Below, piece after piece: positions 13,501 through 25,730 of a DNA stretch of 64,000 bases. Source of the stretch: Struthidea cinerea. Its lineage: Eukaryota; Chordata; Aves; Passeriformes; Corcoracidae. The first letter of the stretch is position 1. Each line of letters opens with the position of its first letter. Both the position numbers and the translations under genes were made by a program. The stretch covers positions 360,427 through 424,426 of the forward strand of contig VZTI01004402.1 in NCBI GenBank assembly GCA_013397865.1. The letters run 5' to 3'. Below the pieces are notes generated by a model, which did no database searches, had not been told where the DNA came from, and saw only the letters and a program-made list of their open reading frames with translations.

Positions 13501-16500
13501 AACAACGATTTAGCACATAAAAAATGTGCAAGCATAGCTTAGTGATGGTTTAGTGCCTTCTATTCCCCTCATGTCCTTGTCACAGGGAGTTTAGGATCTT
13601 TACTGAAGTGCACATGGCAGAATTCCCCAAGCCACCTGGTACTTGGTGTTGGCTGTCCTGGGAGTCAGTCGTGGGCTCAGTAAGCACCACTGAACTGTGC
13701 TTCCTCAGCAGCTGGGAGCTATGAAACTACAAGCTGGGGCCTTACATCAGAAAAGACACATCCATTCCAGCTTAAACACACATCTCCACATCCCAGTGAC
13801 TCCAAACCTGGCTTCAGTGAACTCCAAAGGGATGTAGAATGAAACAGGCAGAGAGTGGAGCAAGGGATAGGTGGAGGGGTATGGGTGGTCATTGGGAAGT
13901 CAGGGCTAAACCTCTGGCAGTTCTGCTTGCGTATTCTCCACCGTAACACCGTGTCTTTGAAGAGAACACTGGGCAGGGTTCCTCACTGAAGGCCAAGGCC
14001 ATAGCATGAAGGAAATCATTCAGAAAGCTGCTCAGTAGTATTCCAGAGTGTAGAAATGGCTGCGATGGAAGCAGTTTTCCTCTGGGTGTGCGCACATGTA
14101 CACGTCTGTGTAAATGAATGTGCGAAAGGAAAGGCACTGGAGTGTATCATCCAGAGGTGGTCTGAGCTGGGATTTCTGCTCAGCAGAGCCTGACATGGGG
14201 AGGCTTTGTAGCAACTACAGTGTTCTGTTTGGGGAGGCAGAGGTGTTCCAGATACACGGTACCATCATGGTAAAAATGTTTTTGGCACAGAGGGAACCAC
14301 CTCTCTTTTAATTCAAGTGTCACATTTTACCCGCTTGCAGTTTCCTGCTTGTGTGTTTTGGCTTTTGCCCAGCACCTCGGGCTATGCGTGCTCATCTGGT
14401 TTTGATAAAACATTAAACTTAGACAATACATCTTCTTGGACATTTCTTCCTGTTAGATTCAAGTGTGATACAAAGCAACCAGTACTTGATCAGTAGCAGA
14501 CACTGTTTTTATCAAGCGTTGTTGGATGTTCATTAGCCATGAAAGGACTGTAGAGATAATTGCCACAGGACAGGTTGGTGCTGCTCTGTCCTTAGCCACC
14601 TCAGTGGCTGCCTGTTGGGTGCTCTTTTGAAGCCCACGTTCACATACCAGGCTACAATATCCAAGTTACTTGGCTGGTGTTTGTCTTGTCTCTTTTAGAG
14701 TCTTGTTAGTGTGCTAAAAGAGATTAAAATGCCCATGAGGTATTGAACAGTGGCAGATGAATGGGAGTAGTAACCTCATTTAAAATCATCTCCTGGTCCT
14801 GACATTTAGATAGCATTCAAGAATGCAGTGCAGTAAAATGTTGGGTGAAAAGATGAATAGAAATAGGATTTCTCATGGTGTGCCCAAGGTGCCTGTGTGA
14901 CCTCTGATACGACTGTGAGTCACTCAGCCCCTGTAACACGCTTAATGTCCCTGATAAATGCAAGGGAAGGAGGTACCACATCCTTGTTAATTAGACAGTG
15001 ATCTAAAATATGAAGAAAGGCATTCATCTCACTGAAGTTCATCTGTCTGCCTGTCTCCTTTTCACCAGTCCCCTGGGCTCCCCTTGGAGGAGGGAAGGTG
15101 GAGTAGGAAGAGGGAGAAGGAGGGGTATCTCCAGAGGCTGAGCATCCCTGCCTGATTCGCATGCCTGGCAGGCACACCAGAGGTTGCCATGTCACCACGT
15201 GGTGTTAGTGGTGCTCAGTGAGCTTGGGATGGCTGCTGTGTCCCTGTATTAGCACCATCCCTCGTGGAGAAATTGCCTAAATTCCACTCCCAGGGGAGTT
15301 CTGCCTTCCAGCAGGGCACTGCCCGTGGCCTGTCCTGCTGGACTGGGCACAGAGGCTGCTGCTGGGGATGCCGGTGTTGTGCCAGGAGAGCAGCTCCCAC
15401 CGCCCTTCCTGTGGTGCTGATGGTCAGTGCTGGCACAGCGTGTCCAGCTCACAGCTCTTCCAGCAGGAGGGAAGTGGGTGACACTCCACGGAAACCTTCC
15501 GGGGAAGTTGCTCCTCGTACTGTTGGGAAGCCTGAGCTGCACAGGGAGATAAAAGACCCTCAGACTTGCAGAGCACCGTTGTCAGAGGCTTTAGCCTGAC
15601 CTCAGGCTTTGACAGACGTGTTTATCCAGCATGAGAGAGGCTGGAGGCACCACACAGACCTCTTTGTTCTCAGCTTTTTTATCTCTTTATGTCTCATCTC
15701 CCTTCCTTCATCCGATGGACTGAGATGAAAGTTGTGTGCACCCCTCTGCAAGCTTCCTCAGAGATCCAATTTAAATACCTCATCCTTGGAGCACAGGGGA
15801 GGGTTGAGCCAAGGAATCTATTCCGCTGGAGGGTTACAGTCCTGGAGCTTTTTTCTGTCTTGTTTCTGGGATTATGGATGTTCAAAACTGAGATTGAACA
15901 CTTAAACTTTTATGGGAAAGGCTGGTAGAACTTAATGTGCTCTTTGGTTTTCAGCAGATTTTTGCTTAATGTGGAACTGAGTTTTGCCATCTTACTGCAA
16001 TACTATATCCAATAAATAAATGCAGTAGAATCCCATTTAATTTGTATGAGTTGCACCCCCTAAAATCCTCTAGGCTATTTGAACAGATTACAAGCCAAAC
16101 CCAAGAGTTTTCCCCTAATTTTCCAGCTGTACAAATCCATCCTTGGATATTAAAAAGACTAAGTCTCATTATACATTTTCTGTCTCCTGTCTCTTGACCA
16201 ATTTTCTAGAAAAATCAAAGGTCTGGTTCTTGGAATGTTGTAACTAACGAGTGTTTTTTTAATCATATCTTAATCCTCAAAGGCAGGAGATAACTCTCAA
16301 AGTAAGAGCTGACTGCAGGTTTCTCAGTGACACCGAAATACCTGATAGACCCTCACTAAATATGCCTCCAGGTCCAGGGATTAGAAGGCAGCTGAAAATG
16401 TTCATTAATGACACATAGGATGAGGGGTAAATCCAATTTACACTCCCTGTATTGGTTGTTGTGATGATTGAAATGTGGTTTTATTTTTGCCTTTGTCACA

Positions 16501-16619
16501 TGTGCATGGAAAAGAAGGAATACATAACAGAGGTTCCATTTTTTTGAAGCGTCACTCATCTGAGCCATCTCCGGTGTGAAAAATGAAGTTGCTTTTACAG
16601 AAACCATACAAAACCATTG

Positions 16620-17130
16620 TCTGGGCTTATATGAAATACTATTGTGTCCTAATAATAACTTCTAGCTGAAAAATCTTGGCATCCTGCAGCTTAGGAAAGG
16701 GTTTTAAAATTCACCTTCAGTTTTTGGGCAACAGGCAAAACATGTGGCTCTGTTTAGGAGCTATTTTCGTTAAAGCTTGACAATACAGGATGATAAAATA
16801 CAGCTGCATTGTTTAAACTTTCAATTTAATTTCTGGTTTGGGTCCAGGCTGTTTCATCAATATGGCGCCATTCATTTCAAAACAAAGCCCTTGGAAGGGT
16901 CTCCATTACCCCACCATTGATCAAGAAGGTGTTAAAATGTAGAGCCTAATTATGTTCCTGGCCTGTTTGGAATTCCAAAATTGGATTTTTATAACTGTCA
17001 AATTTGCAATTAGGGTAACTTTCCATGACAATTAGTCAGAATTATTAGTGCTTTCCTTGCCAGGGATTATAACTAATGGCGGTGGCTCACTTTTCAAGGC
17101 TCAGTAAGTGTCAAAAGCAACATATATCTT
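16620..17130. promoter_or_regulatory. Candidate conserved non-coding element (enhancer-like)
   Basis: About 500 bp of AT-rich, low-repeat sequence carries closely packed transcription-factor-like words: tcaatttaatttc, atatggcgccattc, ccattgatcaa, gcctaattatg, gcaattagg, gacaattag, and aactaatggcggtggc. This texture is typical of vertebrate developmental enhancers in long introns. The frames are heavily interrupted, so it is not coding. Conservation itself cannot be seen from one sequence. Confidence 0.3.
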
Positions 17131-18270
17131 ACGGAAGAGCCATTTGACTGCAAAATTGTCTGCACGGAACTGTACCCGAGCCTCTACTACTGTTACAGTC
17201 ATTTTTATCAATCCTCCAGGGCTGAGTTGTGGCCACAACCTCTACTGCGAATTCTGCACATAGAATTAACCACTGGGTTCTGCCTTGTTGCAAAACAGGC
17301 CTCAAGAAATTGCGACATGAGGAAGTTCATCCTTGATTATTTCCCTCAAGCTTACCTTGGTGAGGGCTGGTACTCAAAAGGCTGCTGATTTTGGTCAATT
17401 ATTGCTTTGAATCTTTAAAATGAGCCAAGCATAAACATCTGTACTACCTGTCTGGGGCAGGCTAAATCCTCTCAGCCTGATACCTGCCTCGCAGCTAAAG
17501 CTCCTGTCTGTGTGTAAGGCTGAGTTTATGCTGAACTAGAGCTGTTTGCCCAGCTGGGAATTCCTTCTTGGTACAGCTCTACAAATGTTATACAAAATAT
17601 TAAAGGGGAAAAATAAAGAAGAAAACAGTTACAGCAACAAGCAAAGCCAAACCCAAAGACATTAAAGCTGAGGTGTCCACCCCCTGCTGTCTCCTGCAGT
17701 ACTTTGCAGACGCATGGCTCTTCAGCCCAAATGCTGATGCATGGGGGTATTTGCTCACAGGAGAGCAAACACTGACCCTTGCCTCATGTGCAACATCCAT
17801 TTTGGAGGCATCTGTTCAAGATGCAGATGACCGTCTGTTGGTATCAAGAGATTTTTGTCATCGGCTGCCAGCTTTAGATGGAGCACTAACCCTGAGATCT
17901 GCGTGACCGTGGCAGGCAGTGGCCATGTCTTCATCCTTGCGTGAGTTAAATGAGCACTTCCCAGGGGCAGCTCAAACCACCCCTCCATGTGCCTGCTCCT
18001 CCTCCCACCCCACGCTGCCCTTTCTGTCCTGCTGCCACAAGTGGAACAGCCACGTGGTTTAAGGAACCGATCTCCTCGAAAAATAATAAATTACTGATTT
18101 CAGATTGGGTTATTTTTCATCCTTCTCCTTCTTATCTGGCAGAGTGTCCATCCATGAGGTGCAGACACTCATTCTAAAAGCAACAGTGGCAACTCAAACC
18201 AGTTAAACCTAAGCACAAGTGCTGGTGTCAAACTATCATTTCTGGTTTTCCCCAGGAAGCCAGAGCCTGC

Positions 18271-18350
18271 CTTTTTCTCTTAGGACACCTCTTTTTCTCT
18301 TAGAACATCTTTTCTTTTCTTAGAACATCTCTTTCTCTCTTAGAACACCT
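18271..18350 (+). repeat. Tandem repeat, four 20-bp units
   Basis: Four successive 20-bp units start at 18271, 18291, 18311 and 18331. Each is a pyrimidine run ending in tag followed by gacacct, aacatct or aacacct. A partial fifth copy (agaacatctc) follows at 18351. Every unit contains a polypyrimidine-TAG word resembling a 3' splice site. Confidence 0.85.
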
Positions 18351-21300
18351 AGAACATCTCAGTGTCCACTAACAGATATTTACCTGGGCAGTTGTGTGAT
18401 TGTTTTTGACAAAAGGATCTGGAATTTAGCTTTATTGATACAGGTTCCAAGTTGCTCATACCCCTAATCCTGCAGAATGTTTGCCCTGGAAGAAAGAGGG
18501 ATTGCACTCAATTTTGCTTAATTAAATCAACCTAAACTAATTGTCAGCTAATAAAATAGTGTTGGTCAGCTCATAAAACAGAAATGAAGATTAAAAGAGC
18601 AGTTGCCATGAACAGGTTGTAACTCTGTTTCCAAGTTAGACCACATTACTCTCTGGCACAGAATCTCTGAGAATACCTCATATTCCAGTTTTTTTCAAAA
18701 AAATGTTTATGAAACTTATAAAATATAGAGCTCATTTTATAACCAATTTTCTCTCTCACCTGCCAAGAGCAGTGGGGGTTGAGCCAGCACAAGGCGGATG
18801 CAGAGTTTTAGGCAGATGTCCAGAAATGGATTCTCTGCACAGGGCTGTGGAATACATTTCTACCTTTGACTGGCCTTTCTGTTACAATTCTTGAGATTTA
18901 GTTTTTTTCTTTCTTGTTGCTATTGCAGAAAAGACCTAACAAAATTTCTTTTTTTTTTTTTTCGGTCATTGATCTCGACCTGACACTGTTGTGCAAAGGG
19001 AGAAACTTTCTGCTCTCACTGTGGATGCTGTTTAACTCTAGATGGATCTTGAGTTAGTTAACAGGATCCCTCTGGATTTGGCCTTTGGTATTTTTGTTGA
19101 TTCTGCAGATCTTGCAGAAGGCATTAAACATTTATCTAATTTCAGCTGGAAAGGACTAAACTGGAATCTTTCTCTGCTTCTCAAAGTAGAAGCAGAACTT
19201 GGTGGTTTGAAGTTGCTGTTAATGGTTGAATGATGAAAGAAAATTTATTGCATAGTGATTATTCTATTATTTGGTTAAGAGTGCAAAACCATGTGGTTTT
19301 GAGCATTTTGTTATGGCTTGCAGGTAGTGTGGATGCTCTGTAGTGGGGCAGGGCTTCCAGCAGCAAAGAAACTTGTTGCACTGCCATTTTCTGTGACCAC
19401 CCATTCCCAAAAATATCATGCAGAATGTGCTTGGTTGACCTTTTGTTAAGTCCTCAAACGTGAAAGACAAGATTAATTTTCTTCCCCTTCACTCACACTC
19501 AATGTGCTGCACTGGTGCAGCTCCTCAGGCTGCACTGACATCTCAGTGCAAAGGGGAGGCTTCTGCCAGACTTGGGGTTAAAATGTGAAGCTCGATTCTT
19601 GTTTCTCTGCACTCCTCTTGCAGCTGACGTGTCCTCCCCTGGTGTGGAGGGCAGCTCTGGTGGCCCAAGGTAACGGGTTTTAGGCTCTTTGAGCCTTGGC
19701 TGTGCTGGTACCTGACCTGGATGAGAGAGCTCTGCCTCCTCTTGGAGTAAAGGGATACGAGCCTGCCCAGCTGGCTGTCCTGGGAGGTGGAGAAGGTGCT
19801 GGGGCTGCATCCCAGTCCTGACCTGCAATCCTGTGGCTGCTGTAGCCAAGGCAGGGAGCAGGGTGGGTGGGACAGGTTTGCTGTGAAGCAGGGCATTACT
19901 GTGGCTTGCTGCAGCCTTAAAGCAGACCTGTAAAAAGAGGAAAGGGATTTAGGCACCCATCACATCTGACAGGATCAGGAGCTGGGGTATCTGGAGGGAG
20001 GTTTCTGTGGGAGGCTGGGACTCCCCTGTGTGGCTCCTGCTGCAGAAGTGCTCCTGGCCATGCAACAGGAAGGTGTCTCTCAGTAAATGCCATGTTTTCT
20101 GTCTGCACTCAAGTGACACTGTGACCCAGCCAGGCTGCCCTGCCCTAGGATGTGTCCCAGATCCCTCCTGCCTGCTCTCTCCTCTGCATCCGGAGATGCA
20201 GAGATGGGCTTGCAGCAGGAGCTGACATAGCTTGGAGCCTGCTGGCACTGGGGATGCAGGAAAGGCTGCAGCGTGGCCATCACCTTCTCCCTACAGGAAT
20301 TCCTAGAGGCAAACGCTGCTGCCTGGCTCCCACTGCTCGAGCTGGTGGGAGGAGAAGTGCGGTGAGCAGGGGCAGCACAGCCTGTGGCTGCTCATCTGAG
20401 AAAAACCATGGTAGGACTATATGGCAGCATCCCCTCAGGATCTGATTTACCATGTCCTTGCTGAATGAGCAACACTGAATCCCAAATATTGGATTAAACT
20501 AGCTGAAAAGATTCCCCACACTGGCAATCCTGTGAGGGCCTTGGGGTCAGATCCTGCTGAGACAGGGTATCTTTAAGGAAAAGGGAATTAGATAGTGCTG
20601 GTGCTCATTCTGGGCAGTTTTCTGTTCATCCATATGTCCCAAACTTGCCCAACATGATGAAAACATCTGCTGGGAGTCACACCAGCAGGCAAGTCTCTAT
20701 TTATTTCCCTCAAAGAATAGGTTTAGGGTGAATGTAACACTGACTGTGGGACAGGCCTCAGCCCAGTATCACTGCTGTGTGCTTTAAAGCTTGAGTGACA
20801 CAGCAGAGCTGGAGGAAAGTTAGAGCATGATCCTCCAAAGAAATGTGTGTGGGCTTTGGCAACTCTTTGAGGGTCCTAAGGGACTCCAGACATTGTCCAG
20901 ATTTGCACTGGTGTAAATGCACCAGCATCTCCCGTTCCTCCCAGTGAGGACGAGTAGGAGGACCATGAGCAAGTTGTCTGCTCAGCTTCCCAGGTATTTG
21001 CACAAAACCATCCAGGACCCCAAACTAACACAAACCACATTCAAAGCAATTATCTGATCTTGTTTGGTTGGTTTTAATGTGATGTTTCTAGACACTGGTA
21101 CAACAAACACACTCTTGTAAACTCTTGTAACAGTTGTTTGCAGTTAGTATCTTCAAGATGGTTTTATGTGTGCTGATCATGACTAATATCCATCACTTCA
21201 GTGGGACTGTCACCCTCCGGTGCTGGGGGAAGTTTTTCCTACTAAGACAATTATTTTCTCAGCTTGTTTTTTCTTTTTCTTTTTCCTTTTATTACCCTTT

Positions 21301-21384
21301 TATTCACAAAACACAGATACTGATTTGCTCATATATTGTGCTTTCCAGATGAAAGTGCTTTGTGGTTCACAGACTTAAATAATT

Positions 21385-21545
21385 AGGTCTTCACAGACCT
21401 CAGACTGGTTATAAAGGCAGTGGGAGTTGTCATCTCTGGTTTTACACTTGGAAACAGAAAAAGTCTGTAGAGGGAAGGTAACCAACCCAGCTGATAAGCT
21501 GTCTGTGGCAGAGCTGGGGGCAGACACCCCTCTGAAGCGTACTCT
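21385..21545 (+). repeat. MIR-like SINE relic
   Basis: The order 'tttacacttggaaacagaaaaagtctgtagagggaaggtaac', then 'agctgataagctgtctgtggcagagctggggg' follows the MIR core (tttacagatgaggaaactgaggca ... aggttaagtaactt ... agctagtaagtggcagagctggga). It is diverged and probably an ancient amniote copy. Confidence 0.5.
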
Positions 21546-22125
21546 GTTTTTTGAAGCATTAGGAGATGTTGCTATGCCCATTCTGCTAAAGGCCTTCCCC
21601 CGACCTTGATTCCATCTCTTCTTGTCACAAGCATCACTTTCAGCATATGCACCAGCTGCTGGAAAGGTGCTGGGTTCTTCTCCCCGTGGTTCAGCCAAAA
21701 CTACAGCAGCTGCTCTCCCTCGCACCTGGGGCCATTTTTTCCCCATGGTGCGTGATGGAAGCAGTGACTGCTGTTACCCCAAAAAACCACCCCAGATCCA
21801 GCCCCAGCCCCTTTTACACTCAGCCAGAGTGGATGCTGCAGCCTGTTTCCTTCAGGAGGTTTGTCGGAGGTTGTATTTCTCGGAAGCACCATCTCCAGAG
21901 CAGGCAGGGGCTGTTTTAGAGGCTCAGGTCAGCCCTCGGGAGGGGATGTGTGCTGTGCATGCCGGGGGGCCGGGGCTGCTGCTGGCAGAGGGGACACGGA
22001 GGCTCTTCCATTCCTGACCAGGTATTGCTCTGCCAGCTGAGTGAACTTTTCCTCTGCTGAGGCAGCGCTGTGCAGGGCGAGGGTTTGACACGACCCCAGT
22101 GATAATTCCTTGTCTCCCCCCGCAG

Positions 22126-22167
22126 GTTCCTCTGGCCGCCAGCGCGGGTCCTTTCCCAGCCAGGACC
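22126..22167 (+). CDS. COL26A1: Candidate 42-nt cassette exon of COL26A1
   Basis: A strong acceptor (cttgtctccccccgcag, ending at 22125) is followed 42 nt later by a full-consensus donor (gtaagtg from 22168). A plausible branch sequence, gtgataat, lies just upstream. Read in phase 1, the entry phase of the confirmed exon at 36959, the exon is open and encodes SSGRQRGSFPSQD. It leaves one C that joins AA of the next exon to give CAA (Gln) before CMNC. Its length is a multiple of three with equal phases, so it could be included or skipped without a frame change. Human COL26A1 as I recall it has no matching residues between the EMI domain and CMNC, while the paralogue EMID1 does have extra residues there. 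The other two frames are also open, so chance is possible. Confidence 0.45.
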
Positions 22168-24203
22168 GTAAGTGGGCAACAGGGACTCCCCGCAAGGCAG
22201 AGCAGCTGGGGTGCACTCCTGGGGGAGGGGGGCTGTGCCAGCCAGGGATGCCCTTTGCTTCTGGGGAGAAGCTTGTGGGAGGGGGGGTCTGTGAGTCTCT
22301 GCCTGCTCTTTACCTCAGTTTCCCTCAAGGATCTGGAAAAGGGAAAAGGGAGCTGGGAATGGCCTGCTTCTCTCTGGGAACAGCCCAGACAGTACCTGAT
22401 GAGCACCTGGGAAGGGCCATCCTGCTTTCACTTTCCTCCTTTTTGCTTGGTTCACTGTCTGAGAGAGGACACCAGGCTCCTGGGGCTGTCTCGGGGTACC
22501 TGTTGTGCTGTCCTTCCCATTAAAACTCATGCCTCTGTTTTCCCCAACCTCTCATGCTTCTCATCAATCTTTGGGGGTGGGATGCTGAGAAGAGCCAGAA
22601 ATGGGGTTACTTGGTGAGGTGAGTACTCAGAGGGACAGTGGCTCGGACCTTATTTGCAGTTGCAGGCTCTCCCATGAGGAGAGAGGTTCCTCAGCTGCTG
22701 GCCTCCAGCAGCCTGGTGTCTCCTTGTGTCTGAGTGTGGTGGTGTCTCGGAACAGCCTTCCCTGAGAAAACCAAACTGGTTTTAAAGGTTGAAAGTGAAT
22801 GAAAGCTGATTTGTTGCTTGCTGGTGCATGAACAGTGTGTCTCCAAACTGATGTTAAAAGTGGCTTCAAAGTTCTGTGGTGCAGGTGCAAACCCCAACCA
22901 AGGTTTTAAATTCTAAATTGTGTCTCCAGTGATGGTTAATCAATGAGAAGCAGGAATTTACATGGGAGTCTTTGTATCGGATGGCCACATGCAGGTTTTG
23001 TGGAAGGTGAAAATCGGGACACCTCAGAAGCAGCACATGCTGAGTTATCCCAAGTGCTGGATTGTGAAGGCAGTGGTGTGACAGGGCATGAGGAGCTCTC
23101 ACTGCTCTGCCTCTCTCCTCTCCTTGCTGAACACACACTCAGCAGGAAAACCCATGTCCCACAGCCCAGAAGCTCCTATGAAGCCTCAGGTTAGGACAAG
23201 CCCCAGTCTTTGTGCCCCACCCTCTGTGGAGCTGTGCTTCTTGCTGTGGCTGCAGTTCATCTCTGTGCTCTGCCCACGGGTGTCACAGAACGTGCTGCTG
23301 ATTCCTCATGGAATGGTTGTTCAGGGTGGAATTGGCCGTGGGTCCCAGGCACAGCTGGAGGAGTGGGGAGCAGCCAAGCAGGGCAGAGAGGGCAGCCCGG
23401 GAAGGATCCATGTCAAACCTGCAGTGCTGCATCTCTTGGGTGGGACCCTGAAGATGCCCAACACTGTTCCCAGTGCTCCCTACGGAGACCAGAGGACATT
23501 TGGAGTGTGTGACAGCTTCGTTGAAATTCTTAGTTCTTACTGTATCAGGAAAAAAAATCAATATCTGAATAGAGAAGCCAGCCCGGATCCTTCTGGGAGG
23601 GAAGGATCCTTCAGTCCTTGTTTCTATCCTCGTTCTCTTTCCTACTCTCTGCCGTGGTTTGGGATGCTGTTGCTTACTCTCCTCTGTTAACTTGGGCATG
23701 TCCTGGCACACAAATGCACTTCTTACCACAGTGACCCTCGTGTTGGAGCTGCTGTGGGGAGGAGCTGATGACATCTCCAAGGACACATGGGAAAGTATTG
23801 TGTCAGCAGAAATTATATCTACATTTTCTGCAGTCCTTATTATTGGTCCTGCCACAGACCAGCCTTAGTTCTGGATTGCCTGTTTAAAGTGGTGATTTGT
23901 TTCCTTGGCCTGAAACTCTGTGCTTCAGTTTCTCCCTTGGTGGCTGTGCCCTTGTCAACATCTGTCCTGTTCGGTGTCCGCAGAGAGCACCAGGAGTCCT
24001 GCCCTTGCACACCACAGCCCTCAGAGGAGGCAAGATATTAATCATTTTAAAATGTGGTTTACTCCACTCTGCACTTTCACACACTTTTAAGGTTTCATCC
24101 AGGCAAAATCTAGTGATGCTGCTATTCTGTTAATGTGGCAGCAGGTTAGAGAATAGGGGCTGTGTGTTCGTGATGGTTCTGATGGGTGTTTAGCATGCTC
24201 TGA

Positions 24204-24624
24204 ACACCTCTCCTACAAAGACAGGCTGGAGAGAGCCGGGGTTGTTCAGACTGGAGAAGAGAAAACTCCAAGGAGACCTTAGAGCCCCTTTCAGTGCTTG
24301 AACAGGGCTTATAAAAAGGAAGGAGAGGGAGTTTTTATACAGGCAAATAGTGACAGAACAAGGGGCAGTGGTTTTATACTCAAAGAAGGGGAGTTCAGAT
24401 TAGATGTTAGGAAGAAATTCTTCCATGTGAGGGTGGGGAGGCCCTGGCACAGGTTACCCAGAGAAGCTGTGGCTGCCCCATCCCTGGAAGTGTCCAAGGC
24501 CAGGTTGGACAGGGTTTGGAGCAGCCTGGGACAGTGGAAGGTGTCCCTGCCCATGGCAGGGGGGTGGAACTGGACGGGCTTTAAGTTCCCTTCCAACCCA
24601 AACCATTCTATCCTTCTATGATTT
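24204..24624 (+). mobile_element. CR1 LINE, 5'-truncated, 3' end
   Basis: About 420 bp match the CR1 3' end in order: 'agagccggggttgttcagac', 'ccaaggagaccttagagccc', 'gattagatgttaggaagaaa', 'cacaggttacccagagaagc', 'gaaggtgtccctgcccatgg' and 'cccttccaacccaaaccatt', followed by the CR1 tail word ctatccttctatgattta. It is in the same orientation as COL26A1. It carries no reverse-transcriptase coding part, so it is a dead fragment. Confidence 0.92.
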
Positions 24625-25584
24625 ATCGGTTGGTTGGATTTTTAGTTTTTTTTTGGAAGGAATCCTCCTTCTTGGCAATCTGGCCTGGGATTTCTCTTGT
24701 TGCCTGATGTTTGAAGGTTTCCTTCCATGATTTGATTTCAGTCGTTTAGCTTCCAAATGATACTCTGATTTCAGGACGTGGGATAAACCCTTTGGAAGTG
24801 TAGGGCCAGGCAGCAAGGCAGAGACAGTATTGCCTGAAAGTGGTTATGGGCTTTTTCTACACCCTGGTGATCTGCATCCCAATACTTTGGGATTGTCACT
24901 TCAGGCATCTGGCATGCTGCCTCAGGAAAGGTGGGCAGGCAGTAACAGTGTTATGTTTACCACTGGGAGGCTTTCAGAGGTGTGAGTTGCTGCTGTATTT
25001 CTGAAAGGTACAGGAAGGGCTGTGTGTTTTCTTTCACACTGCGACGCTCCTCGTGGGCTCCTGAGCACTGCAGTACAGAGAGATCTGCAGATGCTTCTGG
25101 CTGCACTCAGGCACTTCCAGCCCTTCCCAAGGTGGATGTCTCTGCCTGGCCTTTGCTATTGGCTGTTCCTGAGGCTTCAGCCCATTAGAAACTTCAGTTT
25201 CAGGGAGTGAAGTGGAATTTAAACTATCTGAATATAGTCCTTTGTGTCAAATCAAATGATTTGTTAAAGTGAGGCCAGATTTGTGGGGAGAATCAATCTT
25301 TTTTATTAGATCAACTGATGTGGAAAAAGCAGACAAACTTTCAGGCATATTAACCCTTCTGCTTGCCTGTGCTTGTATTGCAAGGATGAAGAGACCTGTC
25401 TGCCAGGGGAGGCTGTGCTTTAGGCTGTGCATTCACTCCGACTGTTCCTCAGTAGTCTTGGTCTGAACACAGGTATGGGTGGTATTTTTAGGTGTGCCTC
25501 TACACTTTTTGGGGAGAAAGACTCACCTCTCTCTGTGTTTGGACACTATATGTTACTACAGAACAAATAATGGGCTCTGCTCTG

Positions 25585-25730
25585 CAGCTGACTCATTGTG
25601 CGAGTCTGGGGCTAATTACTGAATCCCTCTGCGCCTCGATTTCCATCTGTAAAATGTCACAGATGCCCACCATTCATAAATAGCTTTCAGATTTCCAGAT
25701 GAGGTGCTGTGTAAGTGTAGAACAGCATTA
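25585..25730 (-). repeat. MIR-like SINE relic, reverse orientation
   Basis: The + strand reads 'ctgactcattgtgcgagtct', 'ctgaatccctctgcgcctcg' and 'tttccatctgtaaaatg', close to the reversed MIR core (tgtgtgaccttgggcaagtc ... cctcagtttcctcatctgtaaaatg). The following 'gaggtgctgtgtaagtgtagaac' extends the match. Confidence 0.6.

Larger units (their letters stand above)
1..22125. other. Non-coding tract, probably an early COL26A1 intron
   Basis: I found no exon of a recognisable protein here. EMI-domain signatures (WC followed by TRTVSC, SYRT, EWRCCPG, or NCDE followed by a GT donor) were looked for by eye on the + strand and not seen. The exon at 36959 begins in phase 1, so an upstream coding exon must exist, and this stretch is most simply part of its intron. 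It contains an ancient CR1-like copy, MIR-like relics, a 20-bp tandem array, poly-T runs (11943-11954, 18949-18962) and AT-rich blocks that resemble conserved non-coding elements. Stretches not listed separately showed nothing I can name. Confidence 0.6.

Noticed and set aside
20890..20925. gatttgcactggtgtaaatgcacc, reminiscent of an ancient amniote repeat
   Set aside because: Only about 24 bp resemble the repeat, which is too short to call.
22295..22340. tttacctcagtttccctcaagga, MIR-like
   Set aside because: Only a short word matches. The neighbouring bases do not follow the MIR order.
24298..24621. 107-codon + strand open frame
   Set aside because: It lies entirely within the CR1 3' region, which is not coding in this frame.
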